NCBI GenBank assembly: GCA_947489445.1
Contig: CANLDN010000006.1
Location: forward strand, 62,001 to 126,000
Length of the DNA: 64,000 bases
From: an uncultured Paracoccaceae bacterium
Lineage (GTDB): Bacteria; Pseudomonadota; Alphaproteobacteria; Rhodobacterales; Rhodobacteraceae
Direction: 5' to 3'
The first letter of the stretch is position 1, and each line of letters begins with the position of its first letter. The position numbers and the translations under genes were made by a program. Positions 35,368 through 44,280 of this stretch are shown piece by piece. The notes under the pieces were generated by a model. It made no database searches. It worked only from the letters and a program-made list of their open reading frames with translations, and was not told the origin of the DNA.

Positions 35368-36117
35368 ATGATCCGCTCCGCAATGAAACTTTGGCGCAAG
35401 AGCATGATGATTGGGGCTCTGTGTCTGGCTCCCGGTGTGGCGATCTCGCAAAGCGCGGCGTCGGCACAGGCGTGTCATGGTGCCGATTTCACGCCCGGCG
35501 ATGATCTGCCCTTCATTATTTTCAGCTCACACAGTTATCCGGCTGTTGATCGCAAGATGAGTCAGGATTTTGATGTCGACCGTCTGGCCGATCTTGCGGC
35601 GATCGGGAAGTTTGCCGGGCTGGCCGTCAACGACATGTTTGTCCCGTTGCTGATGTTGCCGTGTTCACATGAGGTATATGATGCGACGGCGTGTCGGCCG
35701 AATTTTCTGTTTGGGGCTGCCGCCGCGGCCGAAGATGTAAACCTGACTGGCGAACGGTTGTCTTTCACGTTGATTGATGAAGACGCGGGCGTCGTGAATC
35801 AGGTTATCATTGGCAACCGCAGTTATGACAGCTTGTCGTTGACGTCAGAAAAGGGTGGTGCCACGACCGTCTCCAGTTGGAACCGGGCCAGTGACGGTAC
35901 TGAAACCTATGAAGGAAGCAGCGGCGATGGCAACATCGTGCGTTATACCGAACGGCCCGATTGTTCGGGCGAAGGGTATATCGCCGAGGCTGAAAACGGT
36001 GCTGTGACCCACACGGCGGATTTCAGTTGGACATCGACAAAGGCGGATGATTTTGTTCTGACCTACGAGCTGTGCAGCTATGTTGACGGCAAGGATTGCG
36101 AAAGCGGCGCGTTCTAG
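35368..36117 (+). CDS. Secreted protein of unknown function
   Basis: The 249-residue product begins with a signal peptide (basic start, hydrophobic core 'MMIGALCLAPGVAISQSAA', likely cleavage after 'SAQA'). The mature part contains at least six cysteines ('AQACHG', 'LPCSHEV', 'TACRPNF', 'PDCSGEG', 'ELCSYVDGKDC'), consistent with disulfides in the periplasm, and otherwise looks beta-rich. I do not recognise a family. It follows the repeat-containing membrane protein by 34 bases. Its stop shares a CTAG with the convergent phosphatase gene. Confidence 0.8.
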   Translation: MIRSAMKLWRKSMMIGALCLAPGVAISQSAASAQACHGADFTPGDDLPFIIFSSHSYPAVDRKMSQDFDVDRLADLAAIGKFAGLAVNDMFVPLLMLPCSHEVYDATACRPNFLFGAAAAAEDVNLTGERLSFTLIDEDAGVVNQVIIGNRSYDSLSLTSEKGGATTVSSWNRASDGTETYEGSSGDGNIVRYTERPDCSGEGYIAEAENGAVTHTADFSWTSTKADDFVLTYELCSYVDGKDCESGAF

Positions 36118-36902
36118 GGCTGCAAAGGCACGCGACCATTGTCGGTCAGCAGCCAGCAGTCGCGGCCTTCAAACACCGCGGGTATCAGCAGGTTGCCGTA
36201 CCCGGCCCCGCCATCCAGATCGACCCGATTGCCAAAGTGCTGTGGATGTTCAAGCGCCGTATGGCCGTGCACCACAAGATGGCCAAAGTTGTCATCGCTT
36301 TCCAGAAACGGATCGCGGATCCAGATCAGATCATCCTCTGCCTGCTGGGTCAGTGGTATGCCGGGACGCAGGCCGGCATGAACAAACAACAGATCATCTG
36401 TCTGGTGCCACAGCGGCAGGTTTTCAAGAAAATCCAGATGCGCAGGCGGCACGGCATCCTGCACGATCTGGTGAAATGCGGGGGGTGATATCCACCCATC
36501 CGCGCCTTCGAAATGCTGTAGTCGTTCCAGCGTATCAGCGGATGATGGGGTGAAATGCATCACACCTTCAACACCATATGACGCCAGCGTCTGTGCGCCG
36601 CCCAGACGGGTATTCAGCCAGCTGATCCCGGACTTCACCCGGGCGTCATGCTCAGCCCCGCTGCGTACAAAATTGCAGAACATCCGGTCATGATTGCCCC
36701 TGATGAAGACCCAATTGCGGCCCGCATCACGGCCCGCAATCAGTGTTTCGATCACGCCCTGGCTGTCAGGGCCGCGATCTGTGTAGTCGCCCAGAAACAC
36801 GATCTGCGCGTCGGGTCCGCCATCAGCCTCGATCAGCGCGAGCGCGTGATCGAGCATGGCTTTTTGGCCATGGATATCGCCAATGGCGTAGATGGGCTGC
36901 AT
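36114..36902 (-). CDS. PPP-family metallophosphoesterase (serine/threonine phosphatase or Ap4A-hydrolase type)
   Basis: This 262-residue protein has the metal-binding motifs of the PPP superfamily in order: 'YAIGDIHG' (residues 5-12), 'VFLGDYTDRGPDS' and 'FIRGNHDRMF', then later His residues in 'LFVHAGLRPG' and 'LVVHGHTALEHP'. It would dephosphorylate proteins or small phosphates in the cytoplasm; PPP phosphatases usually have GNHE, and GNHD here is a variant common in bacterial members. It converges on the secreted-protein gene with a shared CTAG stop. Confidence 0.9.
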   Translation of the reverse strand: MQPIYAIGDIHGQKAMLDHALALIEADGGPDAQIVFLGDYTDRGPDSQGVIETLIAGRDAGRNWVFIRGNHDRMFCNFVRSGAEHDARVKSGISWLNTRLGGAQTLASYGVEGVMHFTPSSADTLERLQHFEGADGWISPPAFHQIVQDAVPPAHLDFLENLPLWHQTDDLLFVHAGLRPGIPLTQQAEDDLIWIRDPFLESDDNFGHLVVHGHTALEHPQHFGNRVDLDGGAGYGNLLIPAVFEGRDCWLLTDNGRVPLQP

Positions 36903-36921
36903 CAGGTTATGGCCCTGTGAA

Positions 36922-36944
36922 GGTGCGCATGAACGCGCACCCTA
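36922..36944 (-). repeat. REP-like hairpin after serA (copy 1)
   Basis: On the minus strand TAGGGTGCGC continues to GCGCACC, with a perfect seven-pair stem GGTGCGC/GCGCACC and the loop GTTCAT. The TAG of the repeat is the serA stop codon. A second element of the same design lies upstream of serA. It probably ends or stabilises the serA transcript. Confidence 0.65.
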
Positions 36945-38534
36945 CACGTTGAAGGTCAGCGGTTTGACCTGCTGGAACAACCCGGTGTCCTCTAGCGCCT
37001 TGATCGCGGGCGTGGGCACCTGTTCATCAACATAAAGCAGCGCGATTGCTTCGCCGTTTGCAGCGGATCGACCCAGCGTAAAGTTCGCGATGTTCACGTT
37101 GTTGTCGCCCATGGTCATGCCCAATGTGCCAATGATGCCCGGTACATCCTTGTTGGTTGTATAAAGCATATGCGCGCCGATTTCGGCGTCGATATTGATG
37201 CCTTTGATCTGGATGAAACGTGGCTTGCCATCGCTGAAAACCGTGCCCGCAATGGACCGCTCACGCTTTTCGGTCACGACGGTCACTTTGATATAGCCTT
37301 CAAAGGCGCCCGACTGATCCTGCTTGGTCGTGGAAATCTTCACCCCACGTTCCTTGGCCATCACAGGGGCCGACACCATGTTCACATCCGGATTACCTGC
37401 CTTCATGATGCCTGCCACAGTTGATGCGGTCAGCGCCTTAAGGTTCATTTCGCTGGCTTCCCCGTCAAACAAGATGTTGATCGCCTTGATCGGTTCATCC
37501 GTCATCTGGCCGATGAAATTACCCAAATGGCCCGACAATGTGATCCAGGGGCCCATAACCTTGGCTTCTTCCGCCGTGACGGATGGCATGTTCAGTGCGT
37601 TTTGCACAGCCCCCGTCAGCAGGTAATCCGACATCTGTTCGGCCACCTGCAAGGCGACGTTTTCCTGTGCCTCGGTCGTGGCGGCGCCAAGATGCGGGGT
37701 GACAACCACATTGGGCAGGTTGAAGAGCGGGCTTTCGGTGGCGGGTTCCACCGCAAAGACGTCAAAGGCAGCACCGGCCACATGGCCCGATTTCAGCGCC
37801 TCGGCCAGCGCGGCCTCGTCCACGAGACCACCACGTGCGCAGTTCACGATCCGCACGCCTTTCTTCAGTTTGGCGATGTTTTCGCGCGACAGGATGTTCT
37901 TCGTCTGATCCGTCAGCGGCACATGCATGGTGATGAAATCGGACCGGGCAAGCAGTTCGTCCAGTTCCAGCTTTTCAACACCAATTTCAACTGCGCGTTC
38001 TTCAGACAGGAACGGATCATAGGCCACGACCTTCATCCGCAAGCCTTGCGCACGGTCGATCACGATGGACCCGATATTACCTGCGCCGATCACGCCAAGC
38101 GTCTTGTTGGTCAGTTCGACCCCCATGAACCGCGATTTTTCCCATTTGCCTGCATGGGTGGATGCGTTGGCTTCCGGGATTTGACGGGCGACGGCCATCA
38201 TCATGGAAATCGCATGTTCAGCGGTGGTGATAGAGTTCCCGAAGGGCGTGTTCATCACAATGATGCCCTTCTTGGAGGCGGCGGTGATATCGACGTTATC
38301 CACGCCGATGCCTGCGCGCCCGATGACCTTCAGATTGTCAGCAGCGGCGATGATTTTCTCGGTTGCCTTGGTGGCGGACCGGATCGCCAGCCCGTCATAC
38401 TGGCCAATCACTTCCAGCAGTTTGTCCTTGTCCTTGCCCAGATCAGGCTGGAAATCCACATCAATGCCGCGATCCTTGAAGATCTGCACAGCAGCGGGGG
38501 AAAGTTTGTCAGAGATGAGTACTTTGGGGGCCAT
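36942..38534 (-). CDS. serA: D-3-phosphoglycerate dehydrogenase
   Basis: The 530-residue enzyme oxidises 3-phosphoglycerate to 3-phosphohydroxypyruvate, the first step of serine synthesis. It shows the Rossmann motif 'GVIGAGNIGS' (near residue 147), the active-site region 'NCARGGLVDEAAL', the catalytic His region 'VVTPHLGAATTEAQ', an intervening ASB domain and a C-terminal ACT domain ('DVPGIIGTLGMTMGDNNVNI'). This is the long type I form. Its Shine-Dalgarno (AAGGAG) is visible upstream. serC is encoded 48 bases upstream on the same strand. Confidence 0.97.
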   Translation of the reverse strand: MAPKVLISDKLSPAAVQIFKDRGIDVDFQPDLGKDKDKLLEVIGQYDGLAIRSATKATEKIIAAADNLKVIGRAGIGVDNVDITAASKKGIIVMNTPFGNSITTAEHAISMMMAVARQIPEANASTHAGKWEKSRFMGVELTNKTLGVIGAGNIGSIVIDRAQGLRMKVVAYDPFLSEERAVEIGVEKLELDELLARSDFITMHVPLTDQTKNILSRENIAKLKKGVRIVNCARGGLVDEAALAEALKSGHVAGAAFDVFAVEPATESPLFNLPNVVVTPHLGAATTEAQENVALQVAEQMSDYLLTGAVQNALNMPSVTAEEAKVMGPWITLSGHLGNFIGQMTDEPIKAINILFDGEASEMNLKALTASTVAGIMKAGNPDVNMVSAPVMAKERGVKISTTKQDQSGAFEGYIKVTVVTEKRERSIAGTVFSDGKPRFIQIKGINIDAEIGAHMLYTTNKDVPGIIGTLGMTMGDNNVNIANFTLGRSAANGEAIALLYVDEQVPTPAIKALEDTGLFQQVKPLTFNV

Positions 38535-38570
38535 GTTGCCACTCCTTAAACGTCGTCAAATTTTGGGATG

Positions 38571-38592
38571 TAGGGTGGGGCTTCACCCCACC
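38571..38592 (+). repeat. REP-like hairpin between serC and serA (copy 2)
   Basis: TAGGGTGGGG-CTTCA-CCCCACC forms a perfect seven-pair stem (38574-38580 with 38586-38592) and a five-base loop. It shares the TAGGGTG start and the TTCA loop with the element after serA, in the opposite orientation. The minus-strand TGA stop of serC is inside the loop. Confidence 0.65.
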
Positions 38593-39728
38593 GATGCGGT
38601 CTCGGCCTCAAACGCCCATTCCAGCCAGGGTAGCATCGCCTCGATATCCGAGGTTTCAACCGTCGCCCCGCACCAAATGCGCAGACCAGCAGGCGCGTCG
38701 CGATACGCCCCGATATCCAGCGCGATCCCTTCCGCCTCCAGCCGCTTTGCCACAGCCTTGGCAAAGGCAGCCCCATCCGTGATCCGGTCATCGGTGAACT
38801 TCAGACAGACGGAGGTGTTCGACCGCGTCGCCTTGTCCACCGCCAGATTGTCGATCCAGTCGTGATCGGCGCAGAAATTCCAGATCGCACGGGCATTGGC
38901 ATCTGCCCGGTGGATCAGCGCATCCAAACCGCCGATTGACCGGCCCCATTTCAGGGCAACCAGATAATCCTCAACCGCCAGCATGGACGGGGTGTTGATT
39001 GTCTCGCCCCGGAAAATCCCTTCAATCAGCTTGCCACCTTTGGTCAGGCGGAAAATCTTGGGCAGCGGCCAGGCGGGGGTATAGCTTTCCAGCCGCTCCA
39101 CCGCGCGGGGCGACAGGATCAGCATCCCGTGGGCTGCTTCGCCGCCCATCACCTTCTGCCAAGAGAAGGTCGTGACATCCAGTTTGTTCCAAGGCAAATC
39201 CTGCGCGAAGGCAGCCGATGTCGCATCACATAGCGTCAGCCCGGCCCGATCACCGGGGATCACATCGCCTGACACGACGCGCACGCCTGATGTCGTGCCG
39301 TTCCACGTAAAGCAAACGTCCTTGTCGTAATCGAGTGCGGCCATATCGACGATCTCGCCATATTCGGCCGTGTGAACGGTGGCGTCGATTTTGAGTTGCT
39401 TGACCACATCGGTGACCCAGCCTGCGCCAAAGCTTTCCCAGGCGACCATCTCGGCAGGGCGTTCACCCAACAGCGACCACATTGCCATTTCAAACGCGCC
39501 GGTGTCAGAAGCAGGCACAATGCCGATGCGGTAATCGGCAGGCACGCCCAAAATCGCGCGGGTCAGATCAATCGCCTCGGCCAGCTTGGCCTTGCCGACG
39601 CCTGCACGGTGTGACCGGCCCAAGGGGGCGTCACGCAAGGCATCCAATTTCCAGACGGGGGGTTTGGCACAGGGGCCAGACGAAAAACGCGGATTTACCG
39701 GCCGCGCAGCCGGTTTGGTCATTACCAT
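38583..39728 (-). CDS. serC: Phosphoserine aminotransferase
   Basis: This PLP enzyme converts 3-phosphohydroxypyruvate to phosphoserine. The N-terminal '[15 protein letters not shown]' and '[13 protein letters not shown]' are typical of the alphaproteobacterial type, and the PLP-binding Lys is in '[17 protein letters not shown]'. I chose ATG 39728 (Met-Val-Met-Thr-Lys) because GAGGA lies eight bases before it; another ATG follows two codons later at 39722. It is divergent from serB and upstream of serA. Confidence 0.95.
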   Translation of the reverse strand: MVMTKPAARPVNPRFSSGPCAKPPVWKLDALRDAPLGRSHRAGVGKAKLAEAIDLTRAILGVPADYRIGIVPASDTGAFEMAMWSLLGERPAEMVAWESFGAGWVTDVVKQLKIDATVHTAEYGEIVDMAALDYDKDVCFTWNGTTSGVRVVSGDVIPGDRAGLTLCDATSAAFAQDLPWNKLDVTTFSWQKVMGGEAAHGMLILSPRAVERLESYTPAWPLPKIFRLTKGGKLIEGIFRGETINTPSMLAVEDYLVALKWGRSIGGLDALIHRADANARAIWNFCADHDWIDNLAVDKATRSNTSVCLKFTDDRITDGAAFAKAVAKRLEAEGIALDIGAYRDAPAGLRIWCGATVETSDIEAMLPWLEWAFEAETASVG

Positions 39729-39736
39729 CGATGGTA
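39723..39736. promoter_or_regulatory. Palindrome over the serC start codon
   Basis: TACCATCGATGGTA is a perfect 14-base palindrome that spans the chosen serC start codon and the gap to its Shine-Dalgarno, in the serC-serB divergent region. It may be a binding site or an RNA hairpin that occludes the start, or a coincidence. Confidence 0.25.
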
Positions 39737-39882
39737 TCCTCACAGATATGCGCCCTTCGTTGGGGAAGGGTGTCCCACCGCCGCAGATAGCGGCGCGCCC
39801 GCACTTTCACAACAGCCAAAATGCCGCTAGACCGCCAGTTGAGCCGCTTTTTGCGACATGCCCGACGCCGATAGGAAACCTC

Positions 39883-40758
39883 ATGTTCATCGTCACGCTC
39901 CTGACCACGCCCACCGAACGCACGCTTGACGCTGCCCTTGTGGACAGTTTGCGCAATGCCTGGGGTGGGGGTGACGCGATCTGGCTGGCAATCGACGAGG
40001 CGGCGGAATTTGCCATTCCGATGATGCCAGACAACAGGTGGGACGTCTGGGCCGACCTGCAAAACGCATGTGTCGATCTGATTATTCAGCCTGCCGAAAA
40101 CCGGCGCAAAAAGATGTTGCTGGCCGATATGGACAGCACCATGATCCGGCAGGAATGCATCGATGAATTGGCGGCAGAGGCGGGGGTCGGCGCACATGTC
40201 GCCGACATCACGGCCCGTGCGATGAATGGTGAGCTGGATTTTGAAGAGGCGCTGATCGAACGGGTTGGTCTGCTCAAAGATCTGGATGCGGCGATCATCG
40301 AAAAGGTGGTTGATGAACGGATCACCCATATGCCCGGCGGGTACGAACTGGTCAGCACGATGAAGGCGAACGGGGCCTACACCGCCCTTGTGTCAGGCGG
40401 CTTCACGGCCTTTACGGCGCGCGTCGCGGCCGGACTGGGTTTTGATGAAAACCGGGCGAACACATTGCTGATCGCGGATGGCAAGCTGACCGGCGATGTC
40501 GTCCGACCCATTCTTGGCAAACAGGCCAAGGTCGACGCGCTGCACGACATCACGGCGCGGCTGAACATCACCCCCGCCGATGTGCTGGCCGTGGGTGACG
40601 GGGCCAATGATCTTGGTATGCTGACACTTGCGGGCACCGGTGCGGCACTCCATGCGAAGCCAACCGTGCAGGAACAATGCGATGTGCGGATCAACCACGG
40701 CGACCTGACCGCGCTGTTGTTCCTGCAAGGGTATGGACGGGATGCGTTTGTGACGTAG
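39883..40758 (+). CDS. serB: Phosphoserine phosphatase
   Basis: The 291-residue protein is a HAD-family phosphatase that releases serine from phosphoserine. Motif I 'LLADMDSTMIRQECIDELA' has the nucleophile Asp near residue 82, followed by 'LVSGGFTAFT' (motif II), the Lys of 'LGKQAKVDAL' and 'AVGDGANDLGML' (motif IV). I chose ATG 39883 with AGGA seven bases upstream. It completes the serine pathway with serA and serC encoded on the other strand. Confidence 0.96.
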   Translation: MFIVTLLTTPTERTLDAALVDSLRNAWGGGDAIWLAIDEAAEFAIPMMPDNRWDVWADLQNACVDLIIQPAENRRKKMLLADMDSTMIRQECIDELAAEAGVGAHVADITARAMNGELDFEEALIERVGLLKDLDAAIIEKVVDERITHMPGGYELVSTMKANGAYTALVSGGFTAFTARVAAGLGFDENRANTLLIADGKLTGDVVRPILGKQAKVDALHDITARLNITPADVLAVGDGANDLGMLTLAGTGAALHAKPTVQEQCDVRINHGDLTALLFLQGYGRDAFVT

Positions 40759-40789
40759 TCGCACCACATCGCAGACGAAAGTAACGACC

Positions 40790-41500
40790 ATGAAATTTGG
40801 CTTCCTCGAAGAACCACCCTTCAACTTCAAAAAGGATGATGGCAGCGTATCTGGCTGTGATGTGCTGCTTGCCAAATATGTGTTCGAAGCGCTTGATGCA
40901 GATCGTTTTGAGCCGATCGAGACCGAATTCGCAAATCTACTGCCCGGCGTGGCGCGTGGTGACTGGCGGATGACAACCGGCCTTTTCGCGACGCCGGAAC
41001 GACAAGAAATCGTAGCCTTCAGTCGCCCGATTTGGGCCTTGCCCGACGGGTTGTTGGTGGCCAAAGGCAACCCGCTGGATCTGTTGGGTTATCAATCTGC
41101 GGCGGACCATGCCGACTGCATTCTGGCCGTCATCCGCGACCAGTTCCAGCATCGCTCGGCCGTGGAATTTGGTGTGCCAGGCGCACGTATCCGCATATTC
41201 GAAACCTATGAAGATGCTGCCAATGCGGTTTTGTGCGGGGATGCCTCTGCCTACGCGAGCGTTGCGCGGGCGCATGGCGGATACATCGCGCGCGACCCTG
41301 CATTGCCGCTTGATATCACCACAATACCGATAAGTGAGAAGGCACCAGCCTATGGCGCGTTCGCATTCGCCAAAACGGATGACGCTTTTCGCACGTCTGT
41401 CGATGCGGTGCTTCAGGCATATCTGGGCAGTACGGCGCATCGGGACATGATGGCGGAATTCGGATTTTCGAAGGCCGAGATTGATCTGATCGCAACCTGA
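40790..41500 (+). CDS. Family-3 solute-binding-protein fold lacking a signal peptide
   Basis: This 236-residue protein resembles SBP_bac_3 proteins of amino-acid-type transporters ('FGFLEEPPFNFKKDDGSVSG', 'LLPGVARGDWRMTTGLFATP', 'AFSRPIWALPDGLLV'). It begins directly with the first beta strand, and an in-frame stop at 40751 rules out any upstream extension long enough for a signal peptide. No permease or ATPase gene is nearby. It may be a cytoplasmic sensor or enzyme, or a decayed transport protein. Preceded closely by serB. Confidence 0.8.
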   Translation: MKFGFLEEPPFNFKKDDGSVSGCDVLLAKYVFEALDADRFEPIETEFANLLPGVARGDWRMTTGLFATPERQEIVAFSRPIWALPDGLLVAKGNPLDLLGYQSAADHADCILAVIRDQFQHRSAVEFGVPGARIRIFETYEDAANAVLCGDASAYASVARAHGGYIARDPALPLDITTIPISEKAPAYGAFAFAKTDDAFRTSVDAVLQAYLGSTAHRDMMAEFGFSKAEIDLIAT

Positions 41501-41571
41501 ACAATTGGCACTGCTTGGATTGGCCTGCGTTGCCGCCCATTCCGCCAACGCGGCCATGATGTAGCACGGGG

Positions 41572-42240
41572 TCAGACCGCATCCTGCCACGTCTGACGAT
41601 GATAGGCGCTGTGCCAGAACATCCATTCATGCCAGCTGGATCGGTCAAATGCGGCCTGCATATCTGCGCGCAAATCCGCACCGGCCCCTTCTGCCAAACG
41701 GTCTGTCAGATTGATCATGCCACGCACGGCGCGTGCAAAGTCATCGCCCGCATAGGTATCGATCCAGGCCCGATAGGGATGGTCCGGGGTGGCATTTGCG
41801 TGAATGCGCTGGCCCACCTCCTGATACACCCAAAAACACGGCAACAAGGCCGCGACAGCCACCGGAAAAGGGTCTAACGCGGCGGATTTGAGCAGAAAGC
41901 TCACATAATGATCGCAGGCCTGTGACCGGGGCGTGCCCGCAAAAACCGACGGTGAAACGCCATAACGGGCCATATAATCGGTGTGCAACTGACGTTCGAC
42001 TGCAATCGCCCCGCTCGCGGAACCGGCAAGCTGGGCAATCGTTTCAGGATCAGGCGCGCGGGCAGCGGCCAGTGCCAGCGCACGGGCGAATCCTTCCAGA
42101 TAATGCGCATCCTGAATGATGTAGGTCTGGAACGTGTCAGAGGGCAGGGTGCCATCTGCCAATTGCTGATTGAAGGGCATCTCTTGAATGCGCGTCTGTA
42201 ACGCCGCTGTCTGATCCCAAAGGGTGGTGGTAAATGTCAT
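41572..42240 (-). CDS. tenA: TenA-family thiaminase II / aminopyrimidine aminohydrolase
   Basis: This 222-residue all-helical protein salvages thiamine pyrimidine breakdown products. It has family motifs 'FQTYIIQDAHYLEGFARAL' and 'LLPCFWVYQEVGQRI' (the Cys near residue 134 is the expected nucleophile) and a C-terminal 'SSWHEWMFWHSAY'. I chose ATG 42240 because GGGAG lies six bases upstream; another ATG at 42246 directly abuts that site. A TPP riboswitch lies upstream on the same strand, confirming thiamine regulation. Confidence 0.94.
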   Translation of the reverse strand: MTFTTTLWDQTAALQTRIQEMPFNQQLADGTLPSDTFQTYIIQDAHYLEGFARALALAAARAPDPETIAQLAGSASGAIAVERQLHTDYMARYGVSPSVFAGTPRSQACDHYVSFLLKSAALDPFPVAVAALLPCFWVYQEVGQRIHANATPDHPYRAWIDTYAGDDFARAVRGMINLTDRLAEGAGADLRADMQAAFDRSSWHEWMFWHSAYHRQTWQDAV

Positions 42241-42317
42241 CGTCATCTCCCGCATTGCGTTGGTCGCCGCACGGGAAAAGCATGAACAAGGCCGGGGCCG
42301 ATCCACGACCTCAAAGC

Positions 42318-42402
42318 ACTGCGCAACTTCCTCCGCCGGCATTATCCGGTTCAGGTTCGAAGGGTGCTTCTCAGCTTGGTTGATCCCAAGCGCCCCTGTC
42401 GC
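42318..42402 (-). promoter_or_regulatory. TPP (THI-box) riboswitch upstream of tenA
   Basis: On the minus strand the conserved THI-box elements occur in order: GGGGCGC, then CTGAGA, ACCCTTCGAACCTGA, then CCGGATAATGCCGGCGGAGG. These match the TPP-sensing core. It lies about 80 bases before the tenA ATG, so binding of thiamine diphosphate should shut down tenA expression. The rest of the 42241-42317 leader presumably forms the expression platform; edges are approximate. Confidence 0.93.
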
Positions 42403-42488
42403 AACTGCCTTGGTTCCACGGCGCTGATGGGGTGTCAAATGGTTAACGGGGCCTTCACATATGTGCCGTGCGCTGCGTTAACCGGCTG

Positions 42489-42555
42489 CACCGTACGGTG
42501 GGGTCCGACGTTTTGCCGACGCATCGCCGACGGGATGCAGACCGGCGTCCGACCC
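42489..42555 (+). promoter_or_regulatory. Structured leader of the transsulfuration gene
   Basis: A perfect palindrome CACCGTACGGTG (42489-42500) is followed by GGGTCCGACG (42501-42510), which pairs with CGTCCGACCC (42546-42555) with one mismatch. Inside is a second stem, GCATC/GATGC (42521-42538). It sits 129 bases before the transsulfuration ATG. It does not look like a known SAM riboswitch to me. The rest of 42403-42683 shows nothing else I can support. Confidence 0.4.
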
Positions 42556-42683
42556 TCAAAACGCTGGCGTTAACCCACGATTCGCAGCCCGGCGCGCTGA
42601 TCACTGCTCATCAGACCCACGCAACACCTGCGAACGTTGCGCGCCCTCTTGCGCCTGCACCCCTCCTCGCGCCAGAAAGGGGT

Positions 42684-43808
42684 ATGAAAAAGACCCATAA
42701 ACCCGCCACAATCGCCGCCCACGCCGCGGGCGCACTTGATCCGCAATCGGGTGGCGTCGTGCCTGCGTTGCAGCCCGCCACGACGTTCCTGCGCGATGAA
42801 AACTATGAACTTATCCGGCCTGATAACACCTATTCCCGCGACAATTCCGATAACTTGCGACAGGCCGAAGCTGTCATTCAAGCGCTTGAAAACGCTGACG
42901 AAACTTTGCTGTTCCCGTCAGGGATGGCCGCGATTGCCGCGGTCTTCCGGACGCTGCCAAATGGTGCAAAGGTCGTTGTACAATCGGGCATCTATTGGGG
43001 CACAACGGCGTGGATTCGCGATTTTTGCACGCGGCGCGACATCGCCCTGATCGAGGTTGAGGTCGATGACCTGCAAACCGCTTGTGCCGTGCATCAACCC
43101 GCTCTTGTCCATATCGAAACGCCCTCCAATCCGTGGCTGAAAACTGTTGATATTCAGTCGGTTAAAGACGCGAGCACTGCGACCCTGCTGGTCGACGCCA
43201 CTGCAGCCACCCCGATCCTGACCCGCGCGCTGGACCACGGGGCCGACATCGTCATGCATTCGGCGACCAAGGCGATCAACGGGCATTCCGACGTACTGGC
43301 CGGAGTTCTTTCAACCCCTTCAAAAGAAACAGAGATTTGGCAGGCGATCCATGCCGATCGCAAGATGGCCGGTGCCATCCTCGGCCCGTTTGAGGCATGG
43401 CTGCTGACCCGCGCGATGCGCACGCTGCCCTTGCGGGTCGAGCGGATGTCGCAAAACGCGCAGGCCCTCGCTGAATACCTGCTCGCTCATGCAAAAGTTG
43501 ATGATGTCTTCTATCCTGGCCTTCCCCATCATACCGGCCATAAAACCGCGCAAAAACAAATGACTGGCGGTTTCGGCAGCCTGCTTTCTGTGTTAGTATC
43601 TGGCGACCGCGAAGAGGCGTTGCGCGTCGTGGGTAGGCTACAATTGTTCCTGCGGGCCACATCCCTTGGCGGCGTGGAAAGTCTGGTTGAACATCGTCAT
43701 ACGATTGAGCCGCATACCGGCATCCCCGAGAACCTGATCCGGGTTTCCGTGGGAATAGAAGATATCGGCGACCTGATTGCAGATTGGACCAAAGCGCTAA
43801 AGGAGTGA
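42684..43808 (+). CDS. Trans-sulfuration PLP enzyme (cystathionine gamma-synthase / beta-lyase type)
   Basis: The 374-residue protein is a Cys/Met-metabolism PLP enzyme: 'DNTYSRDNSDNLRQAEAVIQ', 'LFPSGMAAIAAVF', 'VHIETPSNPW', and the PLP-binding Lys in 'MHSATKAINGHSDVLAG'. It could make or cleave cystathionine; sequence motifs alone do not decide which. I chose ATG 42684 preceded by AAAGGGG, rather than an upstream in-frame start that would translate the structured leader. An acetyltransferase gene follows after four bases. Confidence 0.9.
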   Translation: MKKTHKPATIAAHAAGALDPQSGGVVPALQPATTFLRDENYELIRPDNTYSRDNSDNLRQAEAVIQALENADETLLFPSGMAAIAAVFRTLPNGAKVVVQSGIYWGTTAWIRDFCTRRDIALIEVEVDDLQTACAVHQPALVHIETPSNPWLKTVDIQSVKDASTATLLVDATAATPILTRALDHGADIVMHSATKAINGHSDVLAGVLSTPSKETEIWQAIHADRKMAGAILGPFEAWLLTRAMRTLPLRVERMSQNAQALAEYLLAHAKVDDVFYPGLPHHTGHKTAQKQMTGGFGSLLSVLVSGDREEALRVVGRLQLFLRATSLGGVESLVEHRHTIEPHTGIPENLIRVSVGIEDIGDLIADWTKALKE

Positions 43809-43812
43809 CCTC

Positions 43813-44280
43813 ATGAGCACCATCCGCTATCGCAAACTGACTGTGGGTGATTATGCGGATGCGTTGGCGCTTTATAATGAATTAGATCAGAAAACCCCAG
43901 CATTATCAGGATCTTGGGGCGAAGACCGTTTCGCCGAGGTGCTGCATCATGATGGAACGACGATCTTTGGTGCGGTGCTCGACGGCACGGTTGTGTCCAT
44001 GGCGACCCTGCACATTCTGCCCAACATGACGTGGGAGGGACGGCCCTATGCCCTGATCGAAAATGTGGTTACGCATTACGCCGATCAGGGGCAAGGCTAT
44101 GGGCGTGGGGTGATGGATCAGGCCGTTCAGGCCGCGTGGGGCGCGAAGGCCTATAAGATCATGTTGCTGAGCGGAAAATCAAACGATGCCAAAGGGTTAT
44201 ATGAGAAATGTGGGTTTGGCGCGGACGAAAAGTTCGGTTTCGTCCTGCGCCGTAATCTTAAGAATGATCACATCGACTAG
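43813..44280 (+). CDS. GNAT-family N-acetyltransferase
   Basis: This 155-residue protein has the GNAT fold: an N-terminal 'IRYRKLTVGDYADALALYNEL', strand 'GTVVSMATLHILPNM', the acetyl-CoA loop 'VVTHYADQGQGYGRGVMDQAV' (part of motif A) and 'KSNDAKGLYEKCGF'. It acetylates an unknown amine. It is four bases behind the transsulfuration gene, so probably co-transcribed. Its stop shares a CTAG with the convergent rhodanese gene. Confidence 0.9.
   Translation: MSTIRYRKLTVGDYADALALYNELDQKTPALSGSWGEDRFAEVLHHDGTTIFGAVLDGTVVSMATLHILPNMTWEGRPYALIENVVTHYADQGQGYGRGVMDQAVQAAWGAKAYKIMLLSGKSNDAKGLYEKCGFGADEKFGFVLRRNLKNDHID

Noticed and set aside
37527..38549. A 340-codon open frame on the plus strand
   Set aside because: It is antisense to serA, whose motifs are complete.
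42420..42683. SAM-type riboswitch before the transsulfuration gene
   Set aside because: I could not match the conserved cores of SAM-I, SAM-II or SAM/SAH elements, so only an unassigned structured leader is reported.
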